The notes: a model not told the origin generated them from the letters alone. 64,000 nt of DNA from Gemmatimonas sp. (GCF_021298855.1 NZ_JAJTHI010000005.1:1-64000), one strand, 5' to 3'. Shown: positions 1-12,689, counted from the first letter of the stretch. A program made the numbers and translations.

Positions 1-298
1 AGCACCTGGTTAAACACTCGGGAAAACCACAATCGCGAACAACAACCTCGCGCTCGCTGCCTAACCTTCGGGTTACGTAGCAGTGCTCACGCGGCAGCCC
101 GCCCGGGGCGGCACGTGAGTATCGCAAATCTGGGCTAGCCTGTCGGTGCGTCTTCCGGCGGCAGGCAAAACTCTAGAAGACTTGTCCCGAGGTGGGCTTT
201 CCATTGGCCAGCCAAGGGAGACCTCAATCAATGGAATACGCACGTAGAAGCTGGGGTCGATCTAGTCTCGGACAGGGGTTCGATTCCCCTCACCTCCA
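1..298 (+). ncRNA. ssrA: tmRNA (ssrA), 3' part; 5' end lies left of the window
   Basis: Transfer-messenger RNA, which rescues stalled ribosomes and tags the unfinished protein for proteolysis. The tag reading frame is visible: resume codon GCG at 35-37, then codons giving ANNNLALAA and the stop TAA at 62-64. The bases AATC just before the resume codon resemble the usual context there. At the 3' end there is a perfect T arm (stem AGGGG/CCCCT, loop TTCGATT, 274-290), followed by a 7-base acceptor strand CACCTCC and discriminator A298; CCA is not encoded. The matching 5' acceptor strand (expected GGAGGTG) is outside the window, so the gene is partial. The tag is short (9 residues) but ends in the protease-recognition pattern ALAA. 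Confidence 0.93.
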
Positions 299-301
299 CT
301 A

Positions 302-337
302 CGACAAAGGGCTCGCCTCATGGCGAGCCCTTTGTTG
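302..337. terminator. Strong hairpin terminator between ssrA and ppdK
   Basis: Inverted repeat with an uninterrupted stem of at least 14 bp (304-317 with 322-335) closed by the loop TCAT, extendable by a G-T and a C-G pair. The right side continues into TTTGTTGTTGTG. It lies right after tmRNA and about 30 bases past the stop of ppdK on the other strand, so it probably ends both converging transcripts; AAAG on the left arm gives a U-rich end on the minus-strand RNA as well. Confidence 0.85.
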
Positions 338-368
338 TTGTGCCCGGCCTGGCGGCCTGGGGTGCCAA

Positions 369-3032
<2,664 letters not shown>

Positions 3033-3067
3033 GAGAGAGGCTCCTGCTGTGGATGGATGGGTGAGGA

Positions 3068-4471
3068 TCAGGCGATGCCGACCGGCACACCGGCGGCACT
3101 ACCGGCGCGGAGCAACTCCGGCTCCGACGGCGTGGCCGTTGGATAGCGGCCGGAGAAACAGGCATGGCAGTAGCCGTCCGGACCGCTCGGCATGGCCGAG
3201 AGCATGCCCGCGATGGACAGGTACCCCAGCGTATCCACGCCCAGATGCCGGACGAGTTCCTCGTGGCTCATTTGTGCCGCGATGAGCTCTTCCCGGCGCG
3301 GGGTGTCAATGCCGTAGTAGCACGGGCTGATGATGGGCGCACTCGATACGCGCATGTGCACTTCCCGGGCACCCGCCGCCCGCACGAGGGAAACCAGGCC
3401 CCGCGTGGTCGTGCCGCGCACGATCGAGTCATCCACCATGACCACGCGCTTCCCCTCGATGATCTCGCGCACCGGGTTGTACTTCACCTTCACCTTGGCA
3501 TCACGCCCCGACTGCGTGGGCTGAATGAAGGTGCGTCCCACGTAGTGATTGCGAATGAGCGCCAGTTCGTAGGGGATGCCCGATGCCTCGGCGAATCCCA
3601 GCGCTGCCGAGTTGGATGAATCGGGTACCGCAAACACGACGTCCGCGTCGGGAGCGGGGCATTCGCGCGCGAGTTGGCGCCCCAGCGCACGTCGCGAGCG
3701 ATCCACCGACCCGCCGAAGATCTTGCTGTCGGGACGGGCGAAGTACACGTGTTCGAACACGCACCGATTGAGCGGCGCCGCCGGCAACGCCGTGAGCGAC
3801 CGCAGCCCGTGCCGATCCACCGCCACGATTTCCCCTGGCGCGATCTCGCGCTCGACCACGGCGCCCACGATGTCCAGCGCACAGGTCTCCGACGCGAACA
3901 CCAGGCTGTCGGCGAGGCGCCCCATGACGAGCGGTCGCCAACCGTGGGGATCGCGAGCCACCACCACCGTTTCATCCAGGATCACGAGCAGGCAGTACGC
4001 GCCTTCCACTCCTTGCAGGGCCTCGGCCACGCGCGCCTCCGGCGATTCGCCGGAGGCGCGGGCAATGCGATGCACGATCACTTCCGAGTCCATCGTGCTC
4101 GAGAAGATGGCCCCCTCATCCTCGAGGGCCCGCCGCAGCTCCACGGCGTTGGTGAGGTTGCCATTGTGCGCGAGGGCAATGTGCCCCCGGCGCACTCGCG
4201 CCAGTACCGGCTGCGCGTTCTCGATGGCCGATGAGCCAGCCGTGCTGTAGCGCGTATGCCCGATGGCGATCGGCCCCTGCAACGCCAGCATCTCATCGTC
4301 ACCGAATCCTTCGGACACGAGGCCCATCGCGCGACTCACGCGCGCCCGACCGTTGTCATCGACCGCCACGATGCCGGCCGACTCCTGGCCGCGATGCTGC
4401 AATGAGTAGAGGCCCAGCTGCGTCAGGGCCGCTGCATCCTTGTGGCCGTAGACGCCGAAAATGCCGCACAT
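3068..4471 (-). CDS. purF: Amidophosphoribosyltransferase (glutamine PRPP amidotransferase)
   Basis: 467 residues. Catalyses the first committed step of purine synthesis, PRPP + glutamine to 5-phosphoribosylamine. The start was placed at the ATG giving MCGIFGVYGH because Cys2 must become the N-terminal nucleophile of the glutaminase domain; the frame is open further upstream but that extension would bury it. A purine-rich GAGGGAG lies about 8 bases before this ATG. The C-terminal phosphoribosyltransferase domain has the PRPP loop VVMVDDSIVRGTTTRG. The gene starts 11 bases after the purL stop, so it is coupled to the purine operon. A short propeptide is absent, as in the E. coli type. Confidence 0.96.
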   Translation of the reverse strand: MCGIFGVYGHKDAAALTQLGLYSLQHRGQESAGIVAVDDNGRARVSRAMGLVSEGFGDDEMLALQGPIAIGHTRYSTAGSSAIENAQPVLARVRRGHIALAHNGNLTNAVELRRALEDEGAIFSSTMDSEVIVHRIARASGESPEARVAEALQGVEGAYCLLVILDETVVVARDPHGWRPLVMGRLADSLVFASETCALDIVGAVVEREIAPGEIVAVDRHGLRSLTALPAAPLNRCVFEHVYFARPDSKIFGGSVDRSRRALGRQLARECPAPDADVVFAVPDSSNSAALGFAEASGIPYELALIRNHYVGRTFIQPTQSGRDAKVKVKYNPVREIIEGKRVVMVDDSIVRGTTTRGLVSLVRAAGAREVHMRVSSAPIISPCYYGIDTPRREELIAAQMSHEELVRHLGVDTLGYLSIAGMLSAMPSGPDGYCHACFSGRYPTATPSEPELLRAGSAAGVPVGIA

Positions 4472-4482
4472 GGGATACTCCC

Positions 4483-6816
4483 TCAGTCGTTGGTAGGAGC
4501 GTGCGACGCGGCCACCACATGCTCGGCCGGCGTGTCGCCGTCCATTGCCTGGGGGATGGCCTCGTGGAACGCCTGGGCGAGCCAGTTGATCGGCGCCGTG
4601 AAGGTATCGTCGGAAATGGTGAAGCTCGCGCCGGTATCGGCCTCGGTCACGCGCCCGATCACCCGCGCCGGCACCCCGCACCGCTGTGCGATCTGCCGCA
4701 CGGCCGCGCTGTCTGCGGTGGAAACGACCACCCGGCCGTGCGCCTCGCCGAACAGCAGGGCGCGATGGGGGAGCGTGGCCCACGGAGACAGGTCTACCGC
4801 GAACCCGAACACGCGGTCGCGATCCATCATGGCACATTCCGCCAGGGCCACGGCGAGTCCGCCGTCGCTGCAATCGTGCGCCGAGCGCACGACTCCCGCG
4901 GCGATGGCCTCGAGGAGTGCGTCGATGAGGGCACGCTCAGTGACCGGGTTGCACGCGGGCGGCTCGCCGATCGTGAGACCGTGGATGCTGAGCAGGTATT
5001 CACTCGCCCCCAATTCGTCCGTGCATTCTCCCAGCAGCACGATGTCGTCGCCCACGCGCTGAAACGCCGACGGGGTGATGTGGGCAAGGGACTCCACCAG
5101 GCCAACCATGCCGATCGTGGGGGTCGGATGAATGGCACCTTGCGGATTCTCGTTGTAGAGCGAGACGTTGCCGCCCGTGACCGGCGTCTCCAGCACGGTG
5201 CAGGCCTCTCCCATCCCGGCGATCGCTTCGCTGAGCTGGAAGTACACCTCGGGCTTCTTCGGATTGCCGAAGTTGAGGTTGTTCGTGATGGCCTTGGGGC
5301 GCGCACCGCTGCACGCCACGTTGCGCGCGGCCTCGCACACCGCCGCGCGCCCGCCGTTGCGTGGGGACAGCGCCACATGGCGACCATTGCCATCGATACA
5401 CAGCGCAATCGCCTTGTCCGTGCCGCGCAGACGCACGACCGCCGCATCACTCCCGGGTCCGCGCACCGTGCTGGTGCGCACCGTCGAGTCGTATTGCTGC
5501 CACACCCACCGCTTGCTGGCAATCGTGGGCGACGCGAGCAGGCGTTCAAGCGTCCACGAATGGTCGCGTTCCTCGGCGAGGGGCTTCACGTCATGCGGGT
5601 CCCGCGCCCGCGCCGCCCGCAGCGCTGCGCTTTCCCTTGGCTCCAGCACGTACTGCGGGCACTCGGTCACGAGCCGCGAGCCGGGAAACTCCGCGACGAT
5701 CGTCTCCCCCTCGGTCACCCGGTAGACCGGTTCCGCAATCACCTCGCCAATCACCGCCGCTTCGAGATCCCACTTCGCGAGAATCTGGCGGACGTTGTCC
5801 TCATGGCCCTGTCGGGCCACCACGAGCATGCGCTCCTGGGATTCGGAGAGCAGGATCTCGTAGGGCGTCATCCCCTGTTCGCGCACGGGAACCTTGGTCA
5901 CGTCGATCGTGACCCCTACGTCCCCCCGCTCCGCCATCTCCGCCGACGAGGAGGTGAGCCCGGCCGCCCCCATGTCCTGAATGGCCACGATGTGCCCGCT
6001 GCGAATCAGCTCGAGCGACGCCTCGAGGAGCAGCTTCTCGGTGAACGGGTCGCCCACCTGCACCATGGGGCGCTTCGCCTCGCTGGACTCGGAGAGATCC
6101 TCCGAGGCGAATGAGGCACCATGAATGCCGTCGCGACCGGTGCGCGCCCCCACCGCCATGATGGGATTGCCGACCCCACTGGCGACGGCGCGGATGAGTT
6201 CGTCCTCCCGCATGAGCCCCACGCACATGGCATTCACCAGCGGGTTGCCTTCGTAGGACGGGTCGAACACGACTTCGCCACCCACGGTGGGAACGCCCAC
6301 GCAGTTGCCGTAGTCGCCAATCCCCTTCACCACGCCGGCAAAGAGCCATCGCACGCGCGAGGAGGTCAGCGGGCCGAAGCGCAGCGAGTTCAGCAGGGCG
6401 ATGGGGCGGGCGCCCATGGTGAAGACGTCACGCAGAATGCCGCCCACCCCCGTCGCGGCTCCCTGGTACGGCTCCACCGCCGACGGGTGATTGTGGGACT
6501 CGATCTTGAACGCCACGGCCCAGCCGTCGCCGACGGAAATGACGCCGGCGTTCTCCCCGGGCCCCTGCAGCACCCAGGGCGCCTTGGTAGGCAGCGTCCT
6601 GAGCATCGGGCGCGAGTGCTTGTACGAGCAGTGCTCGCTCCACAGGGCACTGACGACCCCCAGCTCGGTAAACGTGGGCGTGCGGCCGAGCATGTGCACC
6701 AGACGCTCGTACTCGAACTCGGTAATGCCATGTTCGGCAACCAGCGCCGGCGTGATGGTCGGGTCACCGGGACGCGACTGCACACGCGCGGCGGTCGATG
6801 GCGTGGGTGCACTCAT
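4483..6816 (-). CDS. purL: Phosphoribosylformylglycinamidine synthase, large subunit (small-type PurL)
   Basis: 777 residues, the size of the small PurL that works with separate PurS and PurQ, as opposed to the ~1300-residue fused enzyme of Gammaproteobacteria. It uses ATP and PurQ-derived ammonia to convert FGAR to FGAM. Near the N-terminus the sequence [13 protein letters not shown] is the diagnostic PurL motif; the two AIR-synthase-like halves follow, with [18 protein letters not shown] as the nucleotide-site motif of the first half. The ATG at 6816 overlaps the purQ stop by 4 bases (ATGA). Confidence 0.96.
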   Translation of the reverse strand: MSAPTPSTAARVQSRPGDPTITPALVAEHGITEFEYERLVHMLGRTPTFTELGVVSALWSEHCSYKHSRPMLRTLPTKAPWVLQGPGENAGVISVGDGWAVAFKIESHNHPSAVEPYQGAATGVGGILRDVFTMGARPIALLNSLRFGPLTSSRVRWLFAGVVKGIGDYGNCVGVPTVGGEVVFDPSYEGNPLVNAMCVGLMREDELIRAVASGVGNPIMAVGARTGRDGIHGASFASEDLSESSEAKRPMVQVGDPFTEKLLLEASLELIRSGHIVAIQDMGAAGLTSSSAEMAERGDVGVTIDVTKVPVREQGMTPYEILLSESQERMLVVARQGHEDNVRQILAKWDLEAAVIGEVIAEPVYRVTEGETIVAEFPGSRLVTECPQYVLEPRESAALRAARARDPHDVKPLAEERDHSWTLERLLASPTIASKRWVWQQYDSTVRTSTVRGPGSDAAVVRLRGTDKAIALCIDGNGRHVALSPRNGGRAAVCEAARNVACSGARPKAITNNLNFGNPKKPEVYFQLSEAIAGMGEACTVLETPVTGGNVSLYNENPQGAIHPTPTIGMVGLVESLAHITPSAFQRVGDDIVLLGECTDELGASEYLLSIHGLTIGEPPACNPVTERALIDALLEAIAAGVVRSAHDCSDGGLAVALAECAMMDRDRVFGFAVDLSPWATLPHRALLFGEAHGRVVVSTADSAAVRQIAQRCGVPARVIGRVTEADTGASFTISDDTFTAPINWLAQAFHEAIPQAMDGDTPAEHVVAASHAPTND

Positions 6817-7517
6817 GCGGCAACGCCTCCCAGCAGTGATTCAACGATCGACGTGAAGAGCGGCAGACCGTCCGTCGAGCCCAGCGCCGTCTCCATGGCC
6901 CGCTCCGGGTGCGGCATCATCCCCAACACGTTCCCGGCTTCGCTGACGATGCCCGCGATGTTGCGCAGCGATCCGTTCGGATTGGCCTCGCCGGTGGGCT
7001 CACCGTTGGCGTCGACATAGCGGAATACCACATGCCCCTCACCCTCGAGTCGGGCGAGCACGTCACCGTCGGCCGTGTATCGACCATCACCATGTGCCAC
7101 CGGAATGCGGATCTGCTGGCCCAGGTGATACTGCGAGGTGAAGCGCGTGGCGATGCTTTCCACCCGGAGCGTGACCGGCGCACTCACGAAGCGCAACGTG
7201 TCGTTGCGCAGGAGCGCGCCAGGCAGCAGCCCCGCTTCGCAGGCAATCTGGAAACCATTGCAGATGCCCAGCACGAGGCCGCCGCGGTTGGCGTGCTGCA
7301 CGACCTCCTTCATGATCGGGCTGAAGCGCGCGATCGCGCCGGCGCGCAGGTAATCGCCATAACTGAAACCGCCGGGGAGAATCACCAGATCCACCCCCTG
7401 GAGGTCATGGTCCTTGTGCCACAGGTAGACGGCGTCCTGGCCGAGGATGTCCGCGACGGCGTGGAACGCATCCTCGTCGCAATTGGAGCCCGGAAAGCGC
7501 ACGATGCCGGCTTTCAC
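6813..7517 (-). CDS. purQ: Phosphoribosylformylglycinamidine synthase, glutaminase subunit
   Basis: 234 residues from a GTG start. Class-I glutamine amidotransferase that supplies ammonia to PurL. The start at 7517 gives (M)[15 protein letters not shown], the normal PurQ N-terminus; the frame runs 21 codons further into purS, which is not expected for the family. The nucleophile is Cys86 in GICNGFQ and the His/Glu pair lies in [10 protein letters not shown] near the C-terminus. The GTG start and the purS stop share GTGA, and its stop shares ATGA with the purL start. Confidence 0.95.
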   Translation of the reverse strand: MKAGIVRFPGSNCDEDAFHAVADILGQDAVYLWHKDHDLQGVDLVILPGGFSYGDYLRAGAIARFSPIMKEVVQHANRGGLVLGICNGFQIACEAGLLPGALLRNDTLRFVSAPVTLRVESIATRFTSQYHLGQQIRIPVAHGDGRYTADGDVLARLEGEGHVVFRYVDANGEPTGEANPNGSLRNIAGIVSEAGNVLGMMPHPERAMETALGSTDGLPLFTSIVESLLGGVAA

Positions 7518-7771
7518 GCGCGCTCCACGCTGGCGATGTCGTAGTCTTCGGTCACGGGATTGGCGAGCAGCTTCTCGCACATGGCCTTCACCGCCGCGCG
7601 CGCGTCCGTTTCCGACTCGGCGGTGGTGTCCACCACGACGTACCGCCCCACACGCACATCACTCACGTTGGTGAATGCGAGTGAGTGCAGCGCGTCGGAG
7701 ACGGCCTTGCCCTGAGGATCGAGAATGCCGCGACGGGGCACGATGTGGACGGCGCAACGGAAACGGGTCAT
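7514..7771 (-). CDS. purS: Phosphoribosylformylglycinamidine synthase, PurS subunit
   Basis: 85 residues. The small subunit that bridges PurL and PurQ in the multi-chain FGAM synthase. The features are family-typical: GILDPQGKAVSDALHSLAF near the N-terminus and the repeated beta-alpha-beta pattern ending in VKAMCEKLLANPV. Its position directly before purQ and purL, and the ATGA overlap with the end of pssA, support the call. Confidence 0.93.
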   Translation of the reverse strand: MTRFRCAVHIVPRRGILDPQGKAVSDALHSLAFTNVSDVRVGRYVVVDTTAESETDARAAVKAMCEKLLANPVTEDYDIASVERA

Positions 7772-8664
7772 GCGGGCTTGTCCTCGCGACCGGTGTCGGG
7801 ACCGGTTGGATTGCGTTGGGAACGACGACGCCGGCGACGGCGACGGGGAGGGGCGGTCTCCGGATCTTCCTCATCCTCTTCGTTCTCACCGGACGGATCA
7901 CGCCCCGGCAGACGGTCGAGAAGACCGAGGAACACCGTGCGGCCGATCCCGTACAGCACGTACGCCATGCCGGCCGGGAAGAAGAACTGCTTCGGCAGGA
8001 AGATCACGCCGATGAGCGTACCGACGACGAGCAGGAAGCCGAGGATTCCCTGGAGCGAGCGGAAGTTGACGACCGGAAACTTGGCGTACTGCACGTTGCT
8101 GATCATCAGCATGCCGAGGCCCAGCATCAGGAATCGGAGCATCTGATGCCAGGGGAGGTCGGCAACGACCGTCTCGGTGTAGAGCGAGGTCTGGCTGAAC
8201 CAGTAGTACGTGGCCAGAATACCGCCGGCCGCCGGGCTCGGCAGCCCCTGGAAGTGCGTCGTCTTGCGACCGGCCTGCATCACGTTGAAGCGGGCCAGAC
8301 GCATTACCGCGCAGGCGGTGAAGAAGAAACAGAAGATCCACTCCCACCGGGTACTCTGGAACACCGCGAAGTACATGATCAGTGCGGGCGCGGTGCCGAA
8401 CGAAATGGCATCCACCAGCGAATCGAGCTCTTCGCCGAACCGCGAGCCGGACTTGGTGGCGCGCGCAATGCGGCCGTCGAGCGTATCGGCGACGGCCCCG
8501 AACACGATGAAACGCGCCGCGGCATCGAAGTCGCCGCGTGAGGCGGCCACGATGCCGAAGATGCCGAAGAACAGGTTGGCGAGTGTGAAGCCGTTGGGCA
8601 GCGCGATGACCGCCGCCTCCCGGGGCCGCATGCGTCGGCGCTCCGTACCGTCGGGGGCGTTCAT
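7768..8664 (-). CDS. pssA: CDP-diacylglycerol-serine O-phosphatidyltransferase
   Basis: 298 residues from the ATG at 8664. Integral membrane enzyme making phosphatidylserine, precursor of phosphatidylethanolamine. The CDP-alcohol phosphatidyltransferase motif D-x2-D-G-x2-A-R-x8-G-x3-D-x3-D is present as DTLDGRIARA...GEELDSLVD. Several hydrophobic segments follow (around FAVFQSTRWEWIFCFFFTACAVM and after). The C-terminus is a charged tail rich in Arg, Asp and Glu (RRRRRRRRSQRN region). It sits inside the purine operon, overlapping purS and the upstream 53-residue ORF by ATGA. The start was chosen because the frame upstream belongs to the overlapping small ORF; phosphatidylserine decarboxylase is not in the window. 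Confidence 0.9.
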   Translation of the reverse strand: MNAPDGTERRRMRPREAAVIALPNGFTLANLFFGIFGIVAASRGDFDAAARFIVFGAVADTLDGRIARATKSGSRFGEELDSLVDAISFGTAPALIMYFAVFQSTRWEWIFCFFFTACAVMRLARFNVMQAGRKTTHFQGLPSPAAGGILATYYWFSQTSLYTETVVADLPWHQMLRFLMLGLGMLMISNVQYAKFPVVNFRSLQGILGFLLVVGTLIGVIFLPKQFFFPAGMAYVLYGIGRTVFLGLLDRLPGRDPSGENEEDEEDPETAPPRRRRRRRRSQRNPTGPDTGREDKPA

Positions 8665-8822
8665 CGGCGTCTCCAGGCGAGCACCAGGGTTACCAGCGTC
8701 ATGACGTAGCCCAGCAACCACCAGGTCCACGAACGACCGCGCAGGGCGAGTCCGAACAGTACGAGCAGGGCAACAGCTGTCGCTGCGGTAATGCCGCCGA
8801 TCTCGACCGAGGGGGCGTTCAC
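8661..8822 (-). CDS. Small predicted membrane protein, 53 residues, unknown function
   Basis: I do not recognise a family. Reading the minus strand between purC and pssA gives an open frame from GTG (8822) to TGA (8661-8663). The protein starts [15 protein letters not shown] and has two hydrophobic stretches, [12 protein letters not shown] and the Trp-rich [19 protein letters not shown], joined by RGRS, ending RRR. That is a compact two-helix hairpin with a positive end. The start overlaps the purC stop (GTGA) and the stop overlaps the pssA start (ATGA), which is the same coupling used by every other pair in this operon and argues that it is a real gene. A partner of PssA in the membrane is a guess. 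Confidence 0.68.
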   Translation of the reverse strand: MNAPSVEIGGITAATAVALLVLFGLALRGRSWTWWLLGYVMTLVTLVLAWRRR

Positions 8823-9763
8823 CGGGCGACCGGAAGCCCCAGGCGGGCCAGGTCGAGCGGGGAACCCGTCAATCGTCGAAAGGCGTCGCGATACCGCAAA
8901 CTGGTGGCTTCCACGATCTCCGGGGGCAGGACCGGAGCGGGCGCCTCACCGTCCCAGCGTCCGGCCTTCCGCTCCACCTCCAGCCAGTCGCGCAGCGGCT
9001 GTTTGTCGAAGCTCGGTTGCCCGCGGCCTGGGGCGTAGCTGTCGGCAGGCCAGAACCGGGAGCTGTCGGGGGTGAGGACCTCGTCGATGAGCAGCAAGGT
9101 GCCGTCGCGCCAGCCGAACTCGAACTTGGTGTCGGCCACGATGATCCCGCGTGGCTCGGCAACGGCCCGTCCGAATTCGTAGATCGTGCGCGCCAGCCGC
9201 TCGAGCGTCGCCGCCGTCTCCCCCCCGACCCGGTCCACGACCGTGCCGATGGTGATGTTTTCGTCGTGGCCGGTTTCGGCCTTGGTAGCGGGACTGAATA
9301 TGGGCGGGTCGAGACGGTCGCTTTCACGCAAACCCGTGGGCAGCGCCTCGCCGGCGAGGGTGCCGAGCGCCTGGTATTCCTTCCATGCCGAGCCGGTGAG
9401 GTAGCCTCGCACCACGCATTCGATGGGCACCACCTCGGCTTTCCACGTGAGCATGGCACGACCGGCTAACGCGTCGCGATAGGGCGCGAGTGCGGGAACG
9501 GCCGCGAGGATGGCGTCGGTGTCGGCCGTGATGAGATGGTGCGCGATGCCCGACGGCAGCTGGCCGAGCCACCACGCGGTGAGCTGCGTGAGTACGGCGC
9601 CCTTGTAGGGAATCGCCTCCGACATCACCACGTCGAAGGCGCTGATGCGATCGGTCGTGACCAGCAGGAGGCGATCGACATCGACGGCGTATACGTCACG
9701 CACTTTGCCACGCCGCACCAGCGGCAGCGGCAGATCGGTCTGCAGCAGCGCCACGGCGCTCAT
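8819..9763 (-). CDS. purC: Phosphoribosylaminoimidazole-succinocarboxamide synthase
   Basis: 314 residues, in the longer SAICAR synthetase class (nearer to the ~300-residue fungal/bacterial form than the ~240-residue E. coli form). It joins aspartate to CAIR using ATP. Motifs seen: [12 protein letters not shown] (ATP-binding start), [39 protein letters not shown], and DTKFEFGW...[14 protein letters not shown] near the C-terminus. The ATG at 9763 was chosen since it starts the conserved region and forms ATGA with the purB stop. Confidence 0.96.
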   Translation of the reverse strand: MSAVALLQTDLPLPLVRRGKVRDVYAVDVDRLLLVTTDRISAFDVVMSEAIPYKGAVLTQLTAWWLGQLPSGIAHHLITADTDAILAAVPALAPYRDALAGRAMLTWKAEVVPIECVVRGYLTGSAWKEYQALGTLAGEALPTGLRESDRLDPPIFSPATKAETGHDENITIGTVVDRVGGETAATLERLARTIYEFGRAVAEPRGIIVADTKFEFGWRDGTLLLIDEVLTPDSSRFWPADSYAPGRGQPSFDKQPLRDWLEVERKAGRWDGEAPAPVLPPEIVEATSLRYRDAFRRLTGSPLDLARLGLPVAR

Positions 9764-11199
9764 ACGCGCACCTCGTCCTGTTCCACACTGGCCCGCTCGC
9801 GCGAGAGCCACGGGGCGACGTGCTCCTCGAGGAACTCCTCCACCTGCTGCGGCGCGCGCCCGACGAAACGCGCGGGCTCGGCTACGGCCTGCAGATCCTC
9901 CAGCGGCACACCGAACGCCGGATCAGCGGCGAGCCGCTCCAGCATGTCGTTCCTCGCGGCGCCATCCTTGACCGCCCGCGCCGCCGCAATGCTGTGACCA
10001 CGAATGATCTCGTGCGCCTCCTGGCGGTCGCCGCCCGCGCGCACGAAACGGACGATCAGTTCCTCCGTGGCCATGAATGGCAGCTCGTCATCGACGCGCC
10101 GCCGGATGCGCGCCGGATGCACTTCGAGTCCCCGCACCACATTCTGCAGCAGCACCAGGATGGCATCGGTCGCGAGAAACGACTCAGGAATGGTCAGACG
10201 GCGATTCGCCGAGTCATCGAGGGTGCGCTCGAAGTACTGCACGGCGTGGGTCTGGTTGGCATTCGGCTCGAGCGAGAGCACAAAACGGGCAAGCGCCGCG
10301 ATGCGCTCCGACCGCATGGGATTGCGCTTGTATGCCATGGCCGAGGAGCCGATCTGATTCTTCTCGAACGGTTCCTCGATCTCCCCGAACGCCTGCAGCA
10401 GGCGAATGTCCCCGCTGAACTTGGAGGCGGTGGCCGCGATCCCGGCCACCACACCCAGCACCTGCGCATCGATCTTGCGCGAGTAGGTCTGTCCGCTCAC
10501 CGGGATGCTGGTGGCGAAACCCATCTTCGCGCACACCATCCGGTCGAGTTCGCGCACCTTGGCATGGTCGCCGTCGAACAGCGACAGGAAGGACGCCTGG
10601 GTCCCGGTCGTGCCCTTGACGCCACGGAAGGGGAGGGAGCGGATGCGGAACTCGAGATCCTCGAGATCGAGCAGGATGTCCTGCATCCACAGCGTGGCCC
10701 GCTTGCCCACCGTGGTCAGCTGCGCCGGCTGCAGGTGGGTGTACCCGAGCGCCGGCACATCCTTCCACTCCTGCGCGAAGCCGCGCAGCGCGTCGAGAGC
10801 GTCGAGCAGCTTCGCCCGCAGCAGGCCGAGACCGCGCCGCATGAGAATGAGCTCGGCATTGTCCGTGACATAGCAGCTGGTCGCCCCGAGATGAATGAAC
10901 TTGCGCGCCTCGGGCGCCACGTCGCCGAAGGCGTGCACATGCGCCATGACGTCGTGACGGAACGTCCGCTCGTATTCGGCCACCGCGTCGAAATCGATGT
11001 CGTCGAGGTGCGCGCGCATCCCGGTGAGCGCCTCATCGGGAATGGCAATGCCGAGCGATTGCTGCGCTTCCGCCAAGGCCAGCCACAGGCGACGCCACAG
11101 GCCATAGCGCTCCTGCGGCCCCCAGAGCGTGAGCATGGCACGGGACGCATAGCGGTCGGCGAGCGGAGATTGATACGACGATCTATCGGAAGCGGTCAC
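9760..11199 (-). CDS. purB: Adenylosuccinate lyase, resembling the eukaryotic ADSL type
   Basis: 479 residues from GTG at 11199. Fumarase-superfamily lyase that acts twice: on SAICAR and on adenylosuccinate, releasing fumarate. The N-terminus [13 protein letters not shown] and the Trp-rich [14 protein letters not shown], plus the signature [17 protein letters not shown], match my memory of animal ADSL ([14 protein letters not shown]) better than the shorter ~430-residue Bacillus/Thermotoga form. There is no clear Shine-Dalgarno sequence before the GTG; the frame is open further upstream into htrA, and the chosen start leaves a 25-base gap after htrA. It is the first purine gene of the cluster. 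Confidence 0.93.
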   Translation of the reverse strand: MTASDRSSYQSPLADRYASRAMLTLWGPQERYGLWRRLWLALAEAQQSLGIAIPDEALTGMRAHLDDIDFDAVAEYERTFRHDVMAHVHAFGDVAPEARKFIHLGATSCYVTDNAELILMRRGLGLLRAKLLDALDALRGFAQEWKDVPALGYTHLQPAQLTTVGKRATLWMQDILLDLEDLEFRIRSLPFRGVKGTTGTQASFLSLFDGDHAKVRELDRMVCAKMGFATSIPVSGQTYSRKIDAQVLGVVAGIAATASKFSGDIRLLQAFGEIEEPFEKNQIGSSAMAYKRNPMRSERIAALARFVLSLEPNANQTHAVQYFERTLDDSANRRLTIPESFLATDAILVLLQNVVRGLEVHPARIRRRVDDELPFMATEELIVRFVRAGGDRQEAHEIIRGHSIAAARAVKDGAARNDMLERLAADPAFGVPLEDLQAVAEPARFVGRAPQQVEEFLEEHVAPWLSRERASVEQDEVRV

Positions 11200-11224
11200 G
11201 GAATCGAGGGTGAGGTGCGTCAGG

Positions 11225-12653
11225 TCAGCGGAGGTAGAATGAGGTCTGGAAGTACTGACGATTGCGCTCGAACACGACGAACACCGGCCCGCGGGCGCCG
11301 TATCGATCGAAGGCACTGGAGGCAGCCTCGGCGGAGTTGATGCGCGTTTGCCCCACCTGCGCGATCACATCCCCTTCCTGCAACCCGATTTCGTCGCGGA
11401 TGCGATCGGAAATGCGGTACACCAGCGCCCCGGCGGCGGCAGCGATGCCGCGCTCCTGACGGATGGCATCGGTAAGGGTGATGAGTTGCAGTTCCCGCAG
11501 GACCGTGACCTTCTGGGCGGTCACCTCGGGCGCGTCGGCTACCCGCACGGTGAGGCGCACGTCGCGGCCGCCGCGGCGCACGGTAATGGGCAGCGCTTCC
11601 CCCACCCGCAGGTCGAGCAGCCGCGCCTCCCAATCGAAGGGATTGCGCACAGGGCGCGTTCCCGCGCCCACCACCTGATCGCCCACCCGCACCCCTGCCT
11701 TTTCCGCCGGCGAGCCGGGAACGACACGTGCCACCACTGCGCCGGCCTTGGCCACATCGCGTGCGCTGCTCGCCTGTGGCGTTTGCAGCCGGATCCCCAC
11801 CCATGGCTGCCGGACCGTGCCATGCTCCAGCAGGTCCTCGACGATGCGCTTCGTGCGATCGATGGGGATGGCGAACCCCAAACCCACTGAACCGCCGCTC
11901 GGTGAGTAGATCGAACTGTTGACGCCGATCACGTCCCCCGACGCGTTCACGAGTGGGCCCCCGGAGTTGCCGGGGTTGATGGCGGCGTCCGTCTGGATCA
12001 TATCGATGTACGCGCCACCGCCCTCGCCACGCCCGGCGAGATTGCGGCCCACAGCGCTCACCACGCCAACCGACACACTCGGTTCATTGTTGCCCAGCAC
12101 GAACCCGAACGGATTGCCGATGGCGATCGTCCACTCGCCCACAATGAGATCCGAGGACCGTCCGAGTGGCGCTACCGGCAGGTTTTGCGCCTTGATCCGC
12201 ACCACCGCAAGATCATTCGACTCGTCGGCGCCCACCACCGTGGCTTCGTAGGTAGTCCCGTCGCGCATTGCCACCGAGACGCGGGATGCGCCCGCAATCA
12301 CGTGGGCATTGGTCACGATCACGCCATCGGCACGCACCACGAAGCCCGAGCCGATACCCGCGTTGCGCCGTTCCCCTGAACGCCCCCCCATGAAGTACTC
12401 GAAGAAGTCCACGGGCACACGTTCCACCGTTTCCGTCTGCACCGTCACGACGGCAGGGGCCACACGCTCAACTGCCGTGGTGATGGCGGTGCGACGCGAG
12501 GCGGCCACGGAGGTCGCCGGAACAGGGCTGGCCGGCAGGGGGGGGGGCCGGCGGCAACGTGCGCGACTGCGCCTCTGAGCGGGAGGGATTGGCTCCCTCG
12601 CACCCAACGAGTACCAGGGAGAGCAGGGCGATGAGCGTAGGACGCGGTGTCAT
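11225..12653 (-). CDS. HtrA/DegP-type serine protease with lipoprotein signal; frame interrupted at a poly-C tract
   Basis: Envelope protease/chaperone. The chymotrypsin-like domain has the triad His (VTNAHVI), Asp (SNDLAVVRI) and Ser (INPGNSGGPL); two PDZ domains follow (around GSPAEKAGVRVGDQVV and IGLQEGDVIAQVG). The ATG at 12653 opens MTPRPTLIALLSLVLVGCEG, a lipoprotein signal with lipobox LVGC, but this frame does not run into the protease. The two frames meet at ten C on the minus strand (12538-12547 G on the plus strand). With nine C the reading becomes PPAPPLPASPVP and continues straight into the protease, giving about 475 residues. The protease frame alone could only start from a TTG at 12607 without a signal. 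So this is a homopolymer sequencing error, a phase-variable tract, or a broken gene. It lies between truA and purB on the same strand. Confidence 0.85.
12538..12547. repeat. Ten-base G (plus) / C (minus) homopolymer inside htrA
   Basis: Longest single-base G/C run I noticed in the window. It sits exactly where the lipoprotein signal frame and the protease frame of the htrA-like gene would need to join, between residues about 37 and 41 of the reconstructed protein. Loss of one base restores a continuous frame. Confidence 0.9.
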
Positions 12654-12689
12654 GGACGCATTACGGCGTGCACTGGGCGGAGAGCGCGC

